64,000 nucleotides of DNA from Blastocatellia bacterium (GCA_026985075.1 JALSQX010000105.1:62001-126000), one strand, 5' to 3'; positions 1 through 10,311 are shown, counted from the first letter of the stretch. A program made the numbers and translations. Notes: generated from the sequence alone by a model not told the origin.

Positions 1-1236
1 TATGGAACGACGCTCATCGATTGGCTGCGGCAGAGGTACCGAAAAGCCAAAGTGGTTTCTGTCTCTCGGAAAGATCGGGCCGCCGTTTTGATGGTGGGCA
101 AGAGAGCGCGACACGTTTATTGGTATACGGCGACCACGGGCGGGTTTACGACGAGCACCTACTATCGGCAAGACCTTCCCCGTTGGGTGCGCGCCTTCAA
201 TGCGCGTCATCTCCTCCACAAGTATGCTGGGCGGCATTGGGAACTGTTGCTCGGTGACGAGGCTCGGTATCAGGCCTCCCGGGAAGACGATTTTCCCCAG
301 GAGGCGAGTCCTCGGCTATTCGGTCGCATTTTCCCCCATCCGTTGCCGCGAGATGAGCGGCAATTGCGACGACTCATCGCCCTCACGCCTTGGATGGATG
401 AATACGTCTTACAGTTCGCCAAAACGGCCGTCACCGCGCTCCATCTGGGTATCGATAATGTGCCAGACGTACTGGCCATCAGTCTCTCATCGACCGATGC
501 CATTGGTCACGCTTTCGGTCCATATAGTAAGGAAATTCATGATCACCTCTTGCGTCTCGACCGTTGGCTGGGAGATTTTTTCCGTTTCCTCGATAAGGCG
601 GTCGGACGCCAGCATATGCTCATCGTGCTCACGGCCGACCACGGCGTGGTTCCACTGCCCGAGTTCGCTGCCCGGCGAGGCCGGAAGGCGAAGCGCTTCA
701 GCATGAAACCAGCGGTGAACGCTTTCCAGGATCGCCTCGCTGTGCGCTGGGGACCCGGGCATTGGATTCTCCACTACCGGTATGGCATGCTGTATTTCGA
801 TCGCCAGGCGCTCGCTCAGAAAGGCGCTCGCCTCGTCGATCTGGAGCGGGAAGCCGTGGATTACTTCCGGAAGTTGGAACCCGTAGCGAGGGCGTATGGA
901 CGCGAGTACCTGCAGCGCGCTTCGGTCCCCGCCGATACGATTGAGCGTCGAGTGATCCATAACTTTCATCCTCGGCGAAGTGGCGATGTGTGGCTGGTGT
1001 TCAAACCGTACTATCTGGAATCGGCGAATCCTTGGGGGACGAGTCATGGGTCTCCTTATGCGTACGACACGCACGTCCCATTGATCTTTCTGGGTGCGGG
1101 GGTGCGCTCAGGGCGTTACGATGATTTCGCGGCCACGGTGGATATCGCCCCCACGCTGGCCGAGATTCTCGGGCTTCGTCCCAGCGAACATCTCGATGGC
1201 CATTCGCGCAGGGAGATCGTGGACGAACGCGACTGA
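1..1236 (+). CDS. Alkaline phosphatase superfamily / type I phosphodiesterase-nucleotide pyrophosphatase-like (PafA-like), 5' truncated by window edge
   Basis: Frame 1 is open from base 1 (YGTTLIDWLRQRYRKAKVVSVSRKDRAAVLMVGKRA...), so the listed ATG at 52 is internal; LSSTDAIGHAFGP and LTADHGVVPLPE metal-site motifs. Confidence 0.85.
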   Translation, partial: YGTTLIDWLRQRYRKAKVVSVSRKDRAAVLMVGKRARHVYWYTATTGGFTTSTYYRQDLPRWVRAFNARHLLHKYAGRHWELLLGDEARYQASREDDFPQEASPRLFGRIFPHPLPRDERQLRRLIALTPWMDEYVLQFAKTAVTALHLGIDNVPDVLAISLSSTDAIGHAFGPYSKEIHDHLLRLDRWLGDFFRFLDKAVGRQHMLIVLTADHGVVPLPEFAARRGRKAKRFSMKPAVNAFQDRLAVRWGPGHWILHYRYGMLYFDRQALAQKGARLVDLEREAVDYFRKLEPVARAYGREYLQRASVPADTIERRVIHNFHPRRSGDVWLVFKPYYLESANPWGTSHGSPYAYDTHVPLIFLGAGVRSGRYDDFAATVDIAPTLAEILGLRPSEHLDGHSRREIVDERD

Positions 1237-1273
1237 GACCACTCGACGGGACACAGGTAGCATCAAAATGGCT

Positions 1274-1302
1274 TTGATTCTGCATCTATGATTGAGTATG
1301 AT
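1274..1302 (+). promoter_or_regulatory. Candidate sigma70 promoter for the OmpH-like gene
   Basis: TTGATT-N17-TATGAT. Confidence 0.4.
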
Positions 1303-1379
1303 GGTTTGTTTGCCCCTCGTGGCGTGCGCACGCCTGGGGAAAGAACGAAACTGACATGGTGTATGAGAGGGGAGTGCTT

Positions 1380-1994
1380 ATGAAACCAATGCACATGTTT
1401 GGGTGGATGCTGGTGCCGATTCTCGGCATCATGTGGTGGCAAGGGCAACAACAATCGGGTTCTCAATCGGCGACTTCAGAAGCTATCCCACTGGCCAGGA
1501 TCGCCGTGATCGACAGCACGGTCTTCTCCTCCGAGCAGGGGATTCAACAGCTTCAACAGCAGATGAGGCTACTCGACGAGAAATACAAATCCCAGTTTGA
1601 CGAGTTGAAACGATACCAGCAGGAGGTGGCCGCACTAGAACGAGAAATCAGCACGAAGGCGGCCAATTGGACTGTAGAGGTGCGACAGCAGAAACAAGAG
1701 GAGCTTCAGGACAAACAGATTAAGATGAAGCGACTTCGCGAAGATCTGGAGCGTCGCTACAAGCGAGATCTCCAGCGGGTCACTCAACCCATCAGCGAAC
1801 GCGTTCGCACCTACTTACAGCAATACGCCAAGCGTCGGGGCATCACGTTGATTCTCGATGTGGCGCCTCTCAATCAGGCGGGAGCGGTACCCTATCTGGA
1901 TCAGGCGATCGATGTGACGGAGGATTTCATCAACGAGTACAACCAAAAATATCCGGCCATTCAGCCGGCGAAATCATCGTCTTCCTCTCCTTGA
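1380..1994 (+). CDS. OmpH/Skp family periplasmic chaperone-like protein
   Basis: N-terminal hydrophobic signal followed by coiled coil (IAVIDSTVFSSEQGIQQLQQQMRLLDEKYKSQFDELKRYQQEV...); start moved to ATG at 1380 after GGGGAG. Confidence 0.75.
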   Translation: MKPMHMFGWMLVPILGIMWWQGQQQSGSQSATSEAIPLARIAVIDSTVFSSEQGIQQLQQQMRLLDEKYKSQFDELKRYQQEVAALEREISTKAANWTVEVRQQKQEELQDKQIKMKRLREDLERRYKRDLQRVTQPISERVRTYLQQYAKRRGITLILDVAPLNQAGAVPYLDQAIDVTEDFINEYNQKYPAIQPAKSSSSSP

Positions 1995-2121
1995 GTGGGA
2001 GATCTCATCGAGATGGGCGAGTCGAAGAGGGATTCGGTCGATCCCCCGGGGAGGGGATGGACGTCGCTCCAGTCATCGCCAGAGCGATGGTCAGAGAGGT
2101 CGCCCATAAGGGCGTCGGCGC

Positions 2122-3372
2122 TCACCGATCAGTTGATGGCGGAGAGGCGTAGAAAGCCATGCTGGCATAGGTCACCGCCGACCGGGTCGCCTCTTCGCTC
2201 CATTGTTGGTAGTTGAGCAAGCGACCGAATGCCGCATCGGTGGTCGCGAGGAATGTATAGATGGGGGGAAATCCACAAATTTTGCGCCGATCGTCGTCGC
2301 GGCTGATCGACTGAAAGAATCCCTCCGGATCAAGCGCTTCGACTGATTGGAGCAGGGCTCGATCTTCGCGTTCGATACGATCGAGCATCCCTTGAGCGGG
2401 GAAGGGATCTCCGAACTTCGGTCCGACATGAGCCAGATCAGCACCGACGATGAAGCAGGTGGGTTTCTCATATTGGCTGATGGTGCGCACTAATGCGTCG
2501 ACGAACCGACGCACTCGGGAATCCTCCAGTGGAGAGCATTTTTTGAAGATCATTTCGTGGAATGAACCACAGAGGATGGGAACGATGTGGATCGGACGTC
2601 GATCCCGATAGAGATACTGGAGGAAGAGAACCTGAAACTCGATCGAATGTTCCATACGGTGAGCCGTATCGTCTTCGGCGATCGGGCCTCCGTAATGCTG
2701 CTCGAGCGCCGCGATGAAGGCCCGATCCGTTTCCACCACTCCGAGAGGGGTCTCGTAATCTTTGCGCGTGGGTACGAACAGGGTTCCCGTCCCATAGTGG
2801 CTGGTGCCGAGAATGATGAACGTCTCGGCCAGCGAGTGCTCAGCCAATTGTTTGTAGGCCCAGCCGTAGCAGGGGCCGCCGACGCGGAGATCGATATGCG
2901 GCGCGATGATACCCCGGAGCACATTCTGGGCGGCGAAGCGCTCGGGTTCGCCCGGACCACCTTCAGCGGTGAAGCATTCGCTCAAACGCTCTCGGAGCGC
3001 TTGGGGATCGGCTGGATAGCTCTCGCCGGCGTGTGCGGCTTTCCGAACCGAGCTGGCCACGAATGCTCGTTCGATTTCCCGCCTGACGGTCTGAAATCGC
3101 GGGCTATCGAGCAACAGGTGTTCGTCCAATTGTTGAACGAGGTTTTCGATCTCCTCGCGGAACAGGAGTTCGCCTCTGCGGCGCATCCATTCGGCTTGGA
3201 CGTCGACGATGGAGTGACGACCGTCCAGGAGACGAAGAATGTCCAGCGTCTCCAGGGGAAGAAATACCGGACCGGAGTTGAAACCCAGAGGGTCGCGAAG
3301 GCAGATGAGACGCCGTCCCCGATGTTCTACCGGAATCACATCGATATCTGTCCGGAGCTTGGGATAGCTCAT
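2122..3372 (-). CDS. MEMO1 / AmmeMemoRadiSam system protein B family, with N-terminal PqqD/winged-helix-like extension
   Basis: MEMO motifs GIIAPHIDLRVGGPCYGWAYK, ILGTSHYG, RMEHSIEFQVLFLQYL, GADLAHVGPKFGDP; start uncertain (ORF open to 3615). Confidence 0.75.
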   Translation of the reverse strand: MSYPKLRTDIDVIPVEHRGRRLICLRDPLGFNSGPVFLPLETLDILRLLDGRHSIVDVQAEWMRRRGELLFREEIENLVQQLDEHLLLDSPRFQTVRREIERAFVASSVRKAAHAGESYPADPQALRERLSECFTAEGGPGEPERFAAQNVLRGIIAPHIDLRVGGPCYGWAYKQLAEHSLAETFIILGTSHYGTGTLFVPTRKDYETPLGVVETDRAFIAALEQHYGGPIAEDDTAHRMEHSIEFQVLFLQYLYRDRRPIHIVPILCGSFHEMIFKKCSPLEDSRVRRFVDALVRTISQYEKPTCFIVGADLAHVGPKFGDPFPAQGMLDRIEREDRALLQSVEALDPEGFFQSISRDDDRRKICGFPPIYTFLATTDAAFGRLLNYQQWSEEATRSAVTYASMAFYASPPSTDR

Positions 3373-3599
3373 ACCTCCATTGGCCCAGCTAGCATACATC
3401 AATGCCCGGATGAAAGCAAGAGCACCTGTCGGGAGGAACGTGGCCACTTGAGGACCGGGGAGCGGGAGGCGAGGGACTCCGAAAGAACGAGAGGCGAGAG
3501 CTGGAGGCACGATGCATCCTCCATTTCCACGAACCCCGAACGGGCGACATATGTCATGTGACTCCGTCGACTTTTGATGATATTTGAGGCGAGCAATTG

Positions 3600-3628
3600 T
3601 TGCGTTCTCCCGCATCTGATGGCATAAT
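3600..3628 (+). promoter_or_regulatory. Candidate sigma70 promoter for the BoxB-like gene
   Basis: TTGCGT-N17-CATAAT, about 45 nt upstream of the GTG start. Confidence 0.4.
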
Positions 3629-3672
3629 TAAGCCTCCGTGAAGTCGAAATCTCAAAGCGGGGAGGAGTAGCC

Positions 3673-4938
3673 GTGCTCAAGTACACGACGACGAGAATCA
3701 GTCCCAAGTATCATCAGGCCATGGTTCAGTGGCAGAAGAAGAATTTCCCCGAACTCGACGTCCTGCTCAAGTACTGGGACAAGTATTTCGGTCGAATTCC
3801 CAAGTTCGAACTGGTGGCCAAAGTAGGAGAGTTGAAGTCAGACGTCGTCGAGACGGGGAAGTATGCCGGCCAGAAGAAGATCGAACGAGCGGGAGAGATG
3901 AGCGGGAATATGTTTTATACCGCTCGAGGGATTATCCGCGCCCAGTGTAGTACGGAGTTAGGCTCCATCCAGCAGCATCGGTTGAGTCTCGATACGGCCA
4001 TTAATGAACAGGCGCGGTTCGATGTGCTCCGGATTATGGCTGAAGAGTTACGCCACGCCTATCAGATGTTCTGGGTATTGGATCATGATCCGTCGTGGAA
4101 AAAGCCCGGGCATGGCGATGTCGCTAAGGAGACGATGGAAGAATTGCTGTCCATGGATCTCGGCACGCATGTGCTGGATGCGTTCAATATCGAATTTCAC
4201 AGTTTCCTCGACAATGCCGTCTATGCCACGCTCATCGATCTGGTGGGGAAATATCAATTGGAAATGCAGCAGATCTTCAGTTATGCGCCGATGGCCCGGA
4301 GCATGCCGCCGATGTTGGGAGAGGAAGGCTTTCACATGGGGAGCGGACGGCGGTTTTTGAAGGAGTTGGCCGTGATGGCGGCGCGGGGAGAGGGCGCATA
4401 CAGCCTGGACGATGTGCAGCGGGCCGTGAATCAATGGTATCCGCGGGGATTGGAGATGTTCGGGAATGAGAAGGGGGGCGAGACAGCGGTGGCGTTCGGA
4501 TTCAAGACCAAGACCAACGGGCAGGCGCAATCAGAATATGCCGAGGAATGTCGGCGGATTGTGGAGACGACCAATCTGGCCCTCATGCGGGTGTATCATC
4601 CTAATCTCCCGATGGATGAAGCCCGCCGCCTGATTGAGGAAATTCAACGGACGCGGGAAGTGAAGCGCGGGGTTAAACCGGAGCAGTTACTCTATCTGCC
4701 GGATCGGAAGTTCTTCCGGGCGCGAGGGCCAGAAGAGGTGATCTTCCAACCCTACGACGTGGATGGGCGACTTCTGACTCAACACGGGAAGCCCATCTCG
4801 CCCGATGAGTACGTCACTTATTTGAAGAGCGTGCTGCCCGAGCCCTACGTGGCGAGCCGGGAATTCGCCAAGTACCAGAAGCGGCTCAAAGAGTGGCACG
4901 AGCAGCCTCATGGGATCTATGGATTCGGATTAAACTGA
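3673..4938 (+). CDS. Diiron oxygenase of the phenylacetate/benzoyl-CoA oxygenase (PaaA/BoxB-like) family
   Basis: EELRHAYQMFW (ExxRH) and EEGFHMGSG (ExxxH) iron-ligand motifs; GTG start preceded by GGAGGAG. Confidence 0.75.
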   Translation: MLKYTTTRISPKYHQAMVQWQKKNFPELDVLLKYWDKYFGRIPKFELVAKVGELKSDVVETGKYAGQKKIERAGEMSGNMFYTARGIIRAQCSTELGSIQQHRLSLDTAINEQARFDVLRIMAEELRHAYQMFWVLDHDPSWKKPGHGDVAKETMEELLSMDLGTHVLDAFNIEFHSFLDNAVYATLIDLVGKYQLEMQQIFSYAPMARSMPPMLGEEGFHMGSGRRFLKELAVMAARGEGAYSLDDVQRAVNQWYPRGLEMFGNEKGGETAVAFGFKTKTNGQAQSEYAEECRRIVETTNLALMRVYHPNLPMDEARRLIEEIQRTREVKRGVKPEQLLYLPDRKFFRARGPEEVIFQPYDVDGRLLTQHGKPISPDEYVTYLKSVLPEPYVASREFAKYQKRLKEWHEQPHGIYGFGLN

Positions 4939-4990
4939 CGCGCTCTCCGGTCCTGAGACATTTTGTCCGCATCGGAGAAGAGAGTCGCGA

Positions 4991-5024
4991 TGGCCAGCAC
5001 GGGCCCGTGCTGGCCACTTTTTTT
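4991..5024 (+). terminator. Rho-independent terminator between convergent genes
   Basis: Perfect palindrome TGGCCAGCACGGGCCCGTGCTGGCCA (11-bp stem, 4-nt loop) followed by C and 7 T. Confidence 0.9.
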
Positions 5025-5044
5025 GATCCCCGCCGGATCGACGA

Positions 5045-5818
5045 TCATCGTCCCGTGAATTCGGGCTGACGCTTTTCCAGGAACGCGCGCATCCCTTCCT
5101 TCTGGTCCTCGGTGGCGAACAGCAGATAGAAGAGCATGCGCTCATAGTCGAGGCCGCCTTCAATTGTCGTGTCGAACGACTTGAGCACCGACGCCTTGGC
5201 CAGTCGAGCGGCCACCGGCGCGCGAGCGGCGATCTCCCTGGCCACTCGCTTGGCTTCTTCCAGGTAGAGTTCCACCGGGACGACGCGATTGACGAGTCCC
5301 CAGGCTTCGGCTTGGCGCGCCGTGATCATGCGTCCGGTGAGCACCATTTCCATCGCTCGATACTTGCCAATGGCCCGGGTCAGGCGCTGCGTCCCTCCCG
5401 CTCCCGGCATGATGCCGAGGTTGATCTCGGGTTGGCCGAAGCGAGCCGTCTCCGATGCGATGATGATATCGCAGTGCATCGCCAGCTCACAGCCTCCTCC
5501 GAGCGCATAGCCGCTGACGGCGGCAATGAGCGGTTTGGAGACGCGTCGGATGCGATCCCAGCGGGCAAACTGATTGCGCAGGAGCAGCTCCACTGGCGAG
5601 GCTTCGGCCATCTCCCGGATGTCCGCTCCGGCGGCGAATGCCCGATCGTTCCCGGTGAGGATGATGCACCGGATGGTTTCATCCCGATCCAGTGTGTCCA
5701 GAGCGTCGACCAGCTCTTCCATGAGCTGAAGATTCAACGCATTGAGCACATCGGGACGATTGAGTGTGATGATTCCCACCCGATCTTCTCGGGTGACGAG
5801 AATGGTCGTGTAGGCCAT
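5045..5818 (-). CDS. paaF: Enoyl-CoA hydratase/crotonase family (PaaF-like)
   Basis: GNDRAFAAGADI, SGYALGGGCELAMHCDIIIA, GIMPGAGGTQRL crotonase motifs; start refined to MAYTTI. Confidence 0.85.
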   Translation of the reverse strand: MAYTTILVTREDRVGIITLNRPDVLNALNLQLMEELVDALDTLDRDETIRCIILTGNDRAFAAGADIREMAEASPVELLLRNQFARWDRIRRVSKPLIAAVSGYALGGGCELAMHCDIIIASETARFGQPEINLGIMPGAGGTQRLTRAIGKYRAMEMVLTGRMITARQAEAWGLVNRVVPVELYLEEAKRVAREIAARAPVAARLAKASVLKSFDTTIEGGLDYERMLFYLLFATEDQKEGMRAFLEKRQPEFTGR

Positions 5819-5836
5819 AGGACGTTCCACCTCGAT

Positions 5837-6466
5837 CTAGGTTGATGAACGCTTGGTTGGCGCCTTCCTCAAGTATCCGTAGAGGAAGAGGTCGGTCAAC
5901 TGCTCGGCGAGTTCTTCTCCGGAGAGTCGCCCTTCGGGTTTGAACCATTTGTAGATCCAGTTGATCATCCCGAGCAACGCGAAGGTCGCCGCCGTGACAT
6001 CGACGTCGCGGGCGCGACCGCTCTCCTTCAGTTCGCTTAACAGACCCTTGATGAGATCGACGTACTGCCGCTTGGATGCTTGGATCTTGGGGCGATAGCG
6101 CCCGAGTAATGTATCCTGTTCATAGATGAGGGCGAAGACTTCGCGACTCTGCCCCACCATCAACTTCACGTGGTTCTTGATGAGGAGTTTGAGTTTCTCT
6201 TCGGGATCGGATAATTGAGCGAGCGGATCGATGACCTGGCGCTGGATGAGTTCGGCTCCATAGTTCATGACCAGGGAGAGCAGGTGCTGCTTGTTCTTCA
6301 CGTGATAATAGAGACTGGGAGCCGTCACCTGGAGCTGACGGGCGATCTCTCGCATGGACGTCTTCTCATAGCCCTTCTCGCCGATGATGCGGGCAGTGGT
6401 CTCACAAATCTGGGCCATTCGTTCTTCGGCCTTGAGACGTACGGCTTTCTTCCGACCTCGCTTCAT
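5837..6466 (-). CDS. TetR/AcrR family transcriptional regulator (PaaR/FadR-like)
   Basis: N-terminal HTH (TTARIIGEKGYEKTSMREIARQLQVTAPSLYYHVKNKQHLLSLV). Confidence 0.9.
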   Translation of the reverse strand: MKRGRKKAVRLKAEERMAQICETTARIIGEKGYEKTSMREIARQLQVTAPSLYYHVKNKQHLLSLVMNYGAELIQRQVIDPLAQLSDPEEKLKLLIKNHVKLMVGQSREVFALIYEQDTLLGRYRPKIQASKRQYVDLIKGLLSELKESGRARDVDVTAATFALLGMINWIYKWFKPEGRLSGEELAEQLTDLFLYGYLRKAPTKRSST

Positions 6467-6594
6467 AAGCTCATCTCCGCCATGAGTGATGCCCCGTTCT
6501 CCTCTCGTTCACCGGCTCTGCCATTGAGCATCCCGACCGGGGAAGCCGAACGCTCTCCCGATAATCGGACTGCTGACGTCGAAGAGGAGAGCCA

Positions 6595-7389
6595 TCACTG
6601 ACCGGTGAATCGAGGATCGCGTTTCTCGAGGAATGCTTGGATGCCCTCGCGATGGTCGGCGGTTCGACCGGCGATCTCCTGCATGTACGCTTCGTATTCC
6701 AGGGCTTCTTCGAGTGTACAGGTCAATGCTCGATGAAAGGCCCGCTTCATGAGGCCGAGGGCTCGCGTCGGCGCGCGGGCGAACCGCTCGGCCCACTGGC
6801 GCGTCGTCGCTTGGAGTTCTTCGGTCGGAACGACCGCCGTCACCAGTCCCAGTTCGGCCGCCGTCTGGGCGTCAATCGGTTCGCCGGTCATGGCCAACTC
6901 GATGGCTTTGGTCCATCCCACGATGCGGGGCAGGAAAAACGTGCTCCCGGAATCGGGAACGAGCCCGATGCGAACAAAAGCCTGTGTGAATCGCGCCGAC
7001 TGAGCGGCCAGTCGCACATCACAGGCGAGCGCCAGGCTGAATCCGGCGCCCGCGGCCACGCCGTTGATGGCGGCGATGATCGGTTTTTCCATCGTTCGCA
7101 GTTTGAGAATGAGCGGATTGTAGGTGCGTCGGAGCAGATCGCCGTATGCGAGAGGCTCCCCTTTCTCGAGGGCCGGTTTGAGACTGGCCAGATCTTGACC
7201 GGCACAGAACGCTCGTCCGGCTCCCGTGATCACCAGGCAGCGGATGCTCACATCCCGCTCCGCTCGTTTCAGGACATCGCGCATCTCGGCGAACATTTGA
7301 TCGTTGAAGGCATTGAGCACATCGGGGCGATTCAAAGTGATCGTCCCGATGCCCTCTTCGACCGTGAAGAGGATCGTTTTTTCGCTCAT
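6595..7389 (-). CDS. paaG: Enoyl-CoA hydratase/isomerase, PaaG-like (ring-epoxyphenylacetyl-CoA isomerase type)
   Basis: NGVAAGAGFSLALACDVRLAA...FTQAFVRIGLVPDSGSTFFLPRIVG; start refined to MSEKTI after GGAGGTG. Confidence 0.8.
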   Translation of the reverse strand: MSEKTILFTVEEGIGTITLNRPDVLNAFNDQMFAEMRDVLKRAERDVSIRCLVITGAGRAFCAGQDLASLKPALEKGEPLAYGDLLRRTYNPLILKLRTMEKPIIAAINGVAAGAGFSLALACDVRLAAQSARFTQAFVRIGLVPDSGSTFFLPRIVGWTKAIELAMTGEPIDAQTAAELGLVTAVVPTEELQATTRQWAERFARAPTRALGLMKRAFHRALTCTLEEALEYEAYMQEIAGRTADHREGIQAFLEKRDPRFTGQ

Positions 7390-7432
7390 CGGTTCACCTC
7401 CGGTGTCTGAGTGGCTCACTCCTGGCATTCGG

Positions 7433-7732
7433 TCACTGGACGTCGGCGAACATCATGGTCACGAGATTCCCGGCGAAGCTCATGAGATCCTTGCCCGCCG
7501 CGCGACCTTCGGGCGAATTCATGGCCGCGGTCAAACTCTCGGCCGATTCGAAGTACATTTCCGCCATGAGGTAGTATGGTGGTTCGCCCATTGGCGCTCC
7601 GGTGATGCGGCTGATCTCGACGCGTTGAAGACCGGGCATTTTCTTCACCAACGGAACGTGCGTCTGGAAATAATGTTGTTCAAAAGCGTCAACATCATCG
7701 GGCTTTCGATAGAGGGCAATGAGTTTGACCAT
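7433..7732 (-). CDS. EthD domain-containing small protein
   Basis: MVKLIALYRKPDDVDAFEQHYFQTHVPLVKKMPGL... EthD-type dimeric alpha/beta barrel pattern. Confidence 0.8.
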   Translation of the reverse strand: MVKLIALYRKPDDVDAFEQHYFQTHVPLVKKMPGLQRVEISRITGAPMGEPPYYLMAEMYFESAESLTAAMNSPEGRAAGKDLMSFAGNLVTMMFADVQ

Positions 7733-7792
7733 CGTTATCCTCCTTTCGAATGGGGGTAAAATCTATAGAGGTCCACTCGTCGTTTCAAGTCT

Positions 7793-9124
7793 TCACCGCT
7801 CGTCGATGACGCGCACCGCTTTTCCCTGGCTGCGAGGAATGGTTCGGGGTGGGACGAGGTGCACATGGATGCGAACACCCAGTGTCTCGGCCAATTGGCG
7901 CTCGACGCATTGTCGAAGCGTCTGTGCGGCCGGCCGCGTCCCGATCGTTTCCTCGTCGATCGATTCCTCGCCCAGCGCCGCGAAGAACGACGGATCGACT
8001 TCGACCTTCACATCGGCTCGGTCCAAAGCGCCTTCCTTGCCAAGGATGATCTGATAGTGCGGCGAGAGCTCGGGCGTGCCGACCAGAATCCGTTCGATCT
8101 CCGAAGGGAACACGTTCACGCCACGAATGATGAGCATGTCATCGCTGCGCCCTTTGATCCGGCTCATCCGAATGTGCGTTCGACCGCAGGGACAGGGTTC
8201 GGGATGCAACGACGTGATATCACCGGTGCGATAGCGGATCACAGGGAACGCCTCCTTGGTCAGCGAGGTGATGACCAGTTCACCTTCCTCTCCATAAGGG
8301 AGCACCTGCTCGGTTTCCGGATCGATGATCTCGGGCAGGAAATGATCCTCCCAGATGTGCAATCCCCGTTTGGCTTGATAACATTCCATGGACACTCCCG
8401 GCCCGATGACTTCGCTCAACCCGTAGATATCCAGCGCGGTGATTCCCAATCGTTGTTCGATGGTGGCGCGCATCTCCTCAGACCATGACTCGGCGCCGAA
8501 GATCCCGTAGCGGAGATTCAACGCGTCCAGTGAGACGCCCATGTCCTCCATCACGTCGGCGATATTGAGGGCATAGGAGGGCGTGCAGCAAAGGATGCGC
8601 GCCTGGAAGTCCTGTAACAGCATGACCTGTCGTTGAGTGTGCCCCCCGGAGGCGGGGATCACTGTGGCGCCCATCAATTCAGCGCCATAATGGACGCCTA
8701 GGCCGCCGGTGAACAGGCCGTAGCCGTAGGCGTTGTGAATCACATCACCCGGTTGCGCCCCACCACAACACAGCGATCGGGCACATACTTCGGCCCACTG
8801 GTGGATGTCATTTCGCGTGTAGCCGACCACGGTGGGTTTTCCCTTCGTGCCCGAAGAGGCATGGATTCGGCAGACGCGATCCAATGGTTCGGCGAACAGA
8901 CCGAAGGGATAGTGCTCGCGCAAATCCGATTTCCGGGTGAACGGCAGCAGCCGCACATCCTCCAGCCGACGAATGTGATCAGGAGTGAGACCGCGCTCGG
9001 CGAACGCCCGCCGATAGAAGGGGACTCGCTCGTAGACTCGGGCGACCACCTTCCGCAATCGGTCGAGTTGCAGGGCGGTCAGCTCGGCCCTCGGCATGGT
9101 CTCCATGTCCTGATTCCACATCAT
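7793..9124 (-). CDS. paaK: Phenylacetate-CoA ligase
   Basis: [21 protein letters not shown]-binding loop, [26 protein letters not shown]; start refined to MMWNQ after AGGAGG. Confidence 0.9.
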   Translation of the reverse strand: MMWNQDMETMPRAELTALQLDRLRKVVARVYERVPFYRRAFAERGLTPDHIRRLEDVRLLPFTRKSDLREHYPFGLFAEPLDRVCRIHASSGTKGKPTVVGYTRNDIHQWAEVCARSLCCGGAQPGDVIHNAYGYGLFTGGLGVHYGAELMGATVIPASGGHTQRQVMLLQDFQARILCCTPSYALNIADVMEDMGVSLDALNLRYGIFGAESWSEEMRATIEQRLGITALDIYGLSEVIGPGVSMECYQAKRGLHIWEDHFLPEIIDPETEQVLPYGEEGELVITSLTKEAFPVIRYRTGDITSLHPEPCPCGRTHIRMSRIKGRSDDMLIIRGVNVFPSEIERILVGTPELSPHYQIILGKEGALDRADVKVEVDPSFFAALGEESIDEETIGTRPAAQTLRQCVERQLAETLGVRIHVHLVPPRTIPRSQGKAVRVIDER

Positions 9125-9148
9125 AGTGTCCTCCTGCGAAAATGAACG

Positions 9149-9169
9149 GCGCAAGATACCATCTTGCGC
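9149..9169. repeat. Intergenic palindrome copy 1 (GCGCAAGAT-ACC-ATCTTGCGC)
   Basis: Perfect 9-bp arms with 3-nt loop; second copy at 46205-46225. Confidence 0.85.
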
Positions 9170-9219
9170 AACACACATTCATTCTTGGTGAGTTCAGAAT
9201 CCATCGGCGATCCCTCAAT

Positions 9220-10311
9220 TTACGGCAGGGTGATCAGGCGCAGGTACGCATCGGCGACGTCGCCGGGGAGGGGAATGGAAGTCAGCAACTGGAGTGATTG
9301 CGTATCGAAGACATCCACCTCCGGTCCGGCGCCCGCCACATACAGCTTTTGTCCATCGCTGCTGATGTTCAGCGTATAATGAATGCGATCGTGGGGCGTC
9401 GTCTTGATGATGCGTCGCCGCACGAGGTCCATCTTCACCACCTCATGCAACACGCCATAAGCGTATCGGCGATCGGGAGCGATCACCGTACTGAACATGA
9501 GCACGGGCTCTCCCATGTCGACGAATCGAAGACGTTTGTTCACCGTATCGAGCAGCAGAAGCCCGAACCGCGGTCGGTCGCCAGCCTGAGCATAATAGGG
9601 GACGCTATAGATGCCGCTCTGATCTTCGAATCCATAGATGTGGAAAACATCGACCAGTCTGGAGCCGTCGGGCAATCGCGTATAGAGAGGGCGGCGATCG
9701 ATGATCTTTTCGCTGGCGGTATCGATGGTGAGCACTTCTCGACCGAGCGCATAGAGCCGTTGACCATCCCGTGAGATCACCAGCCGACTGATCCCTTCGG
9801 GGACTTCGGTCACGGTGTGTCGCTTCTTGGTCGTCAGATCGAGAGCGACGAGGCGCGGCGGTTCGATGGTCAGCTCGTCGAGGAGCCGCACGGTGGTCTT
9901 CACATGGAGATAAAGCGTCCTTCCATTGGGGTGAGCGGCCAGGCCGAAAATGCGCCTCTCGCGTTGCCCTTCGGAGAGTTCGATGGAGTCGATCACTCGT
10001 CGCTCGCTGATATCGACGACTTCGAGCGATTGCTTCTGATGGGTGACGACGTAGAGGTATTTCTTGTCCGGTGAGACGATCATGTCGACGGGGATACGGT
10101 GGCGCAACCGAATCTCACCAACCACCTCATCGCGCTGGCAATCGATGACCATCACTTTGTTGAATTGAACACCGACGAAGAGCCAGTCCTTTCCTGGCGA
10201 CGATCCGGGCACGAGAAGGGGAACACAGAGCAGCGTCAAGACCAGTCCCCCAGCAATCCGCATCGAGATCAACGTCGTCACGAGCGATCGCGTGTGTTTG
10301 ACCTTCCTCAT
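9220..10311 (-). CDS. qhpB: Quinohemoprotein amine dehydrogenase beta subunit-like (beta-propeller)
   Basis: Signal peptide and repeated YVTN-type blades (KYLYVVTHQKQSLEVVDI, GQKLYVAGAGPEVDVFDTQSL); TGATG overlap with upstream qhpA-like gene. Confidence 0.75.
   Translation of the reverse strand: MRKVKHTRSLVTTLISMRIAGGLVLTLLCVPLLVPGSSPGKDWLFVGVQFNKVMVIDCQRDEVVGEIRLRHRIPVDMIVSPDKKYLYVVTHQKQSLEVVDISERRVIDSIELSEGQRERRIFGLAAHPNGRTLYLHVKTTVRLLDELTIEPPRLVALDLTTKKRHTVTEVPEGISRLVISRDGQRLYALGREVLTIDTASEKIIDRRPLYTRLPDGSRLVDVFHIYGFEDQSGIYSVPYYAQAGDRPRFGLLLLDTVNKRLRFVDMGEPVLMFSTVIAPDRRYAYGVLHEVVKMDLVRRRIIKTTPHDRIHYTLNISSDGQKLYVAGAGPEVDVFDTQSLQLLTSIPLPGDVADAYLRLITLP

Noticed and set aside
2587-3561. Plus-strand ORF (324 aa) opposite the MEMO gene
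   Set aside because: Shadow ORF with no recognisable domain; minus strand carries clear MEMO motifs.
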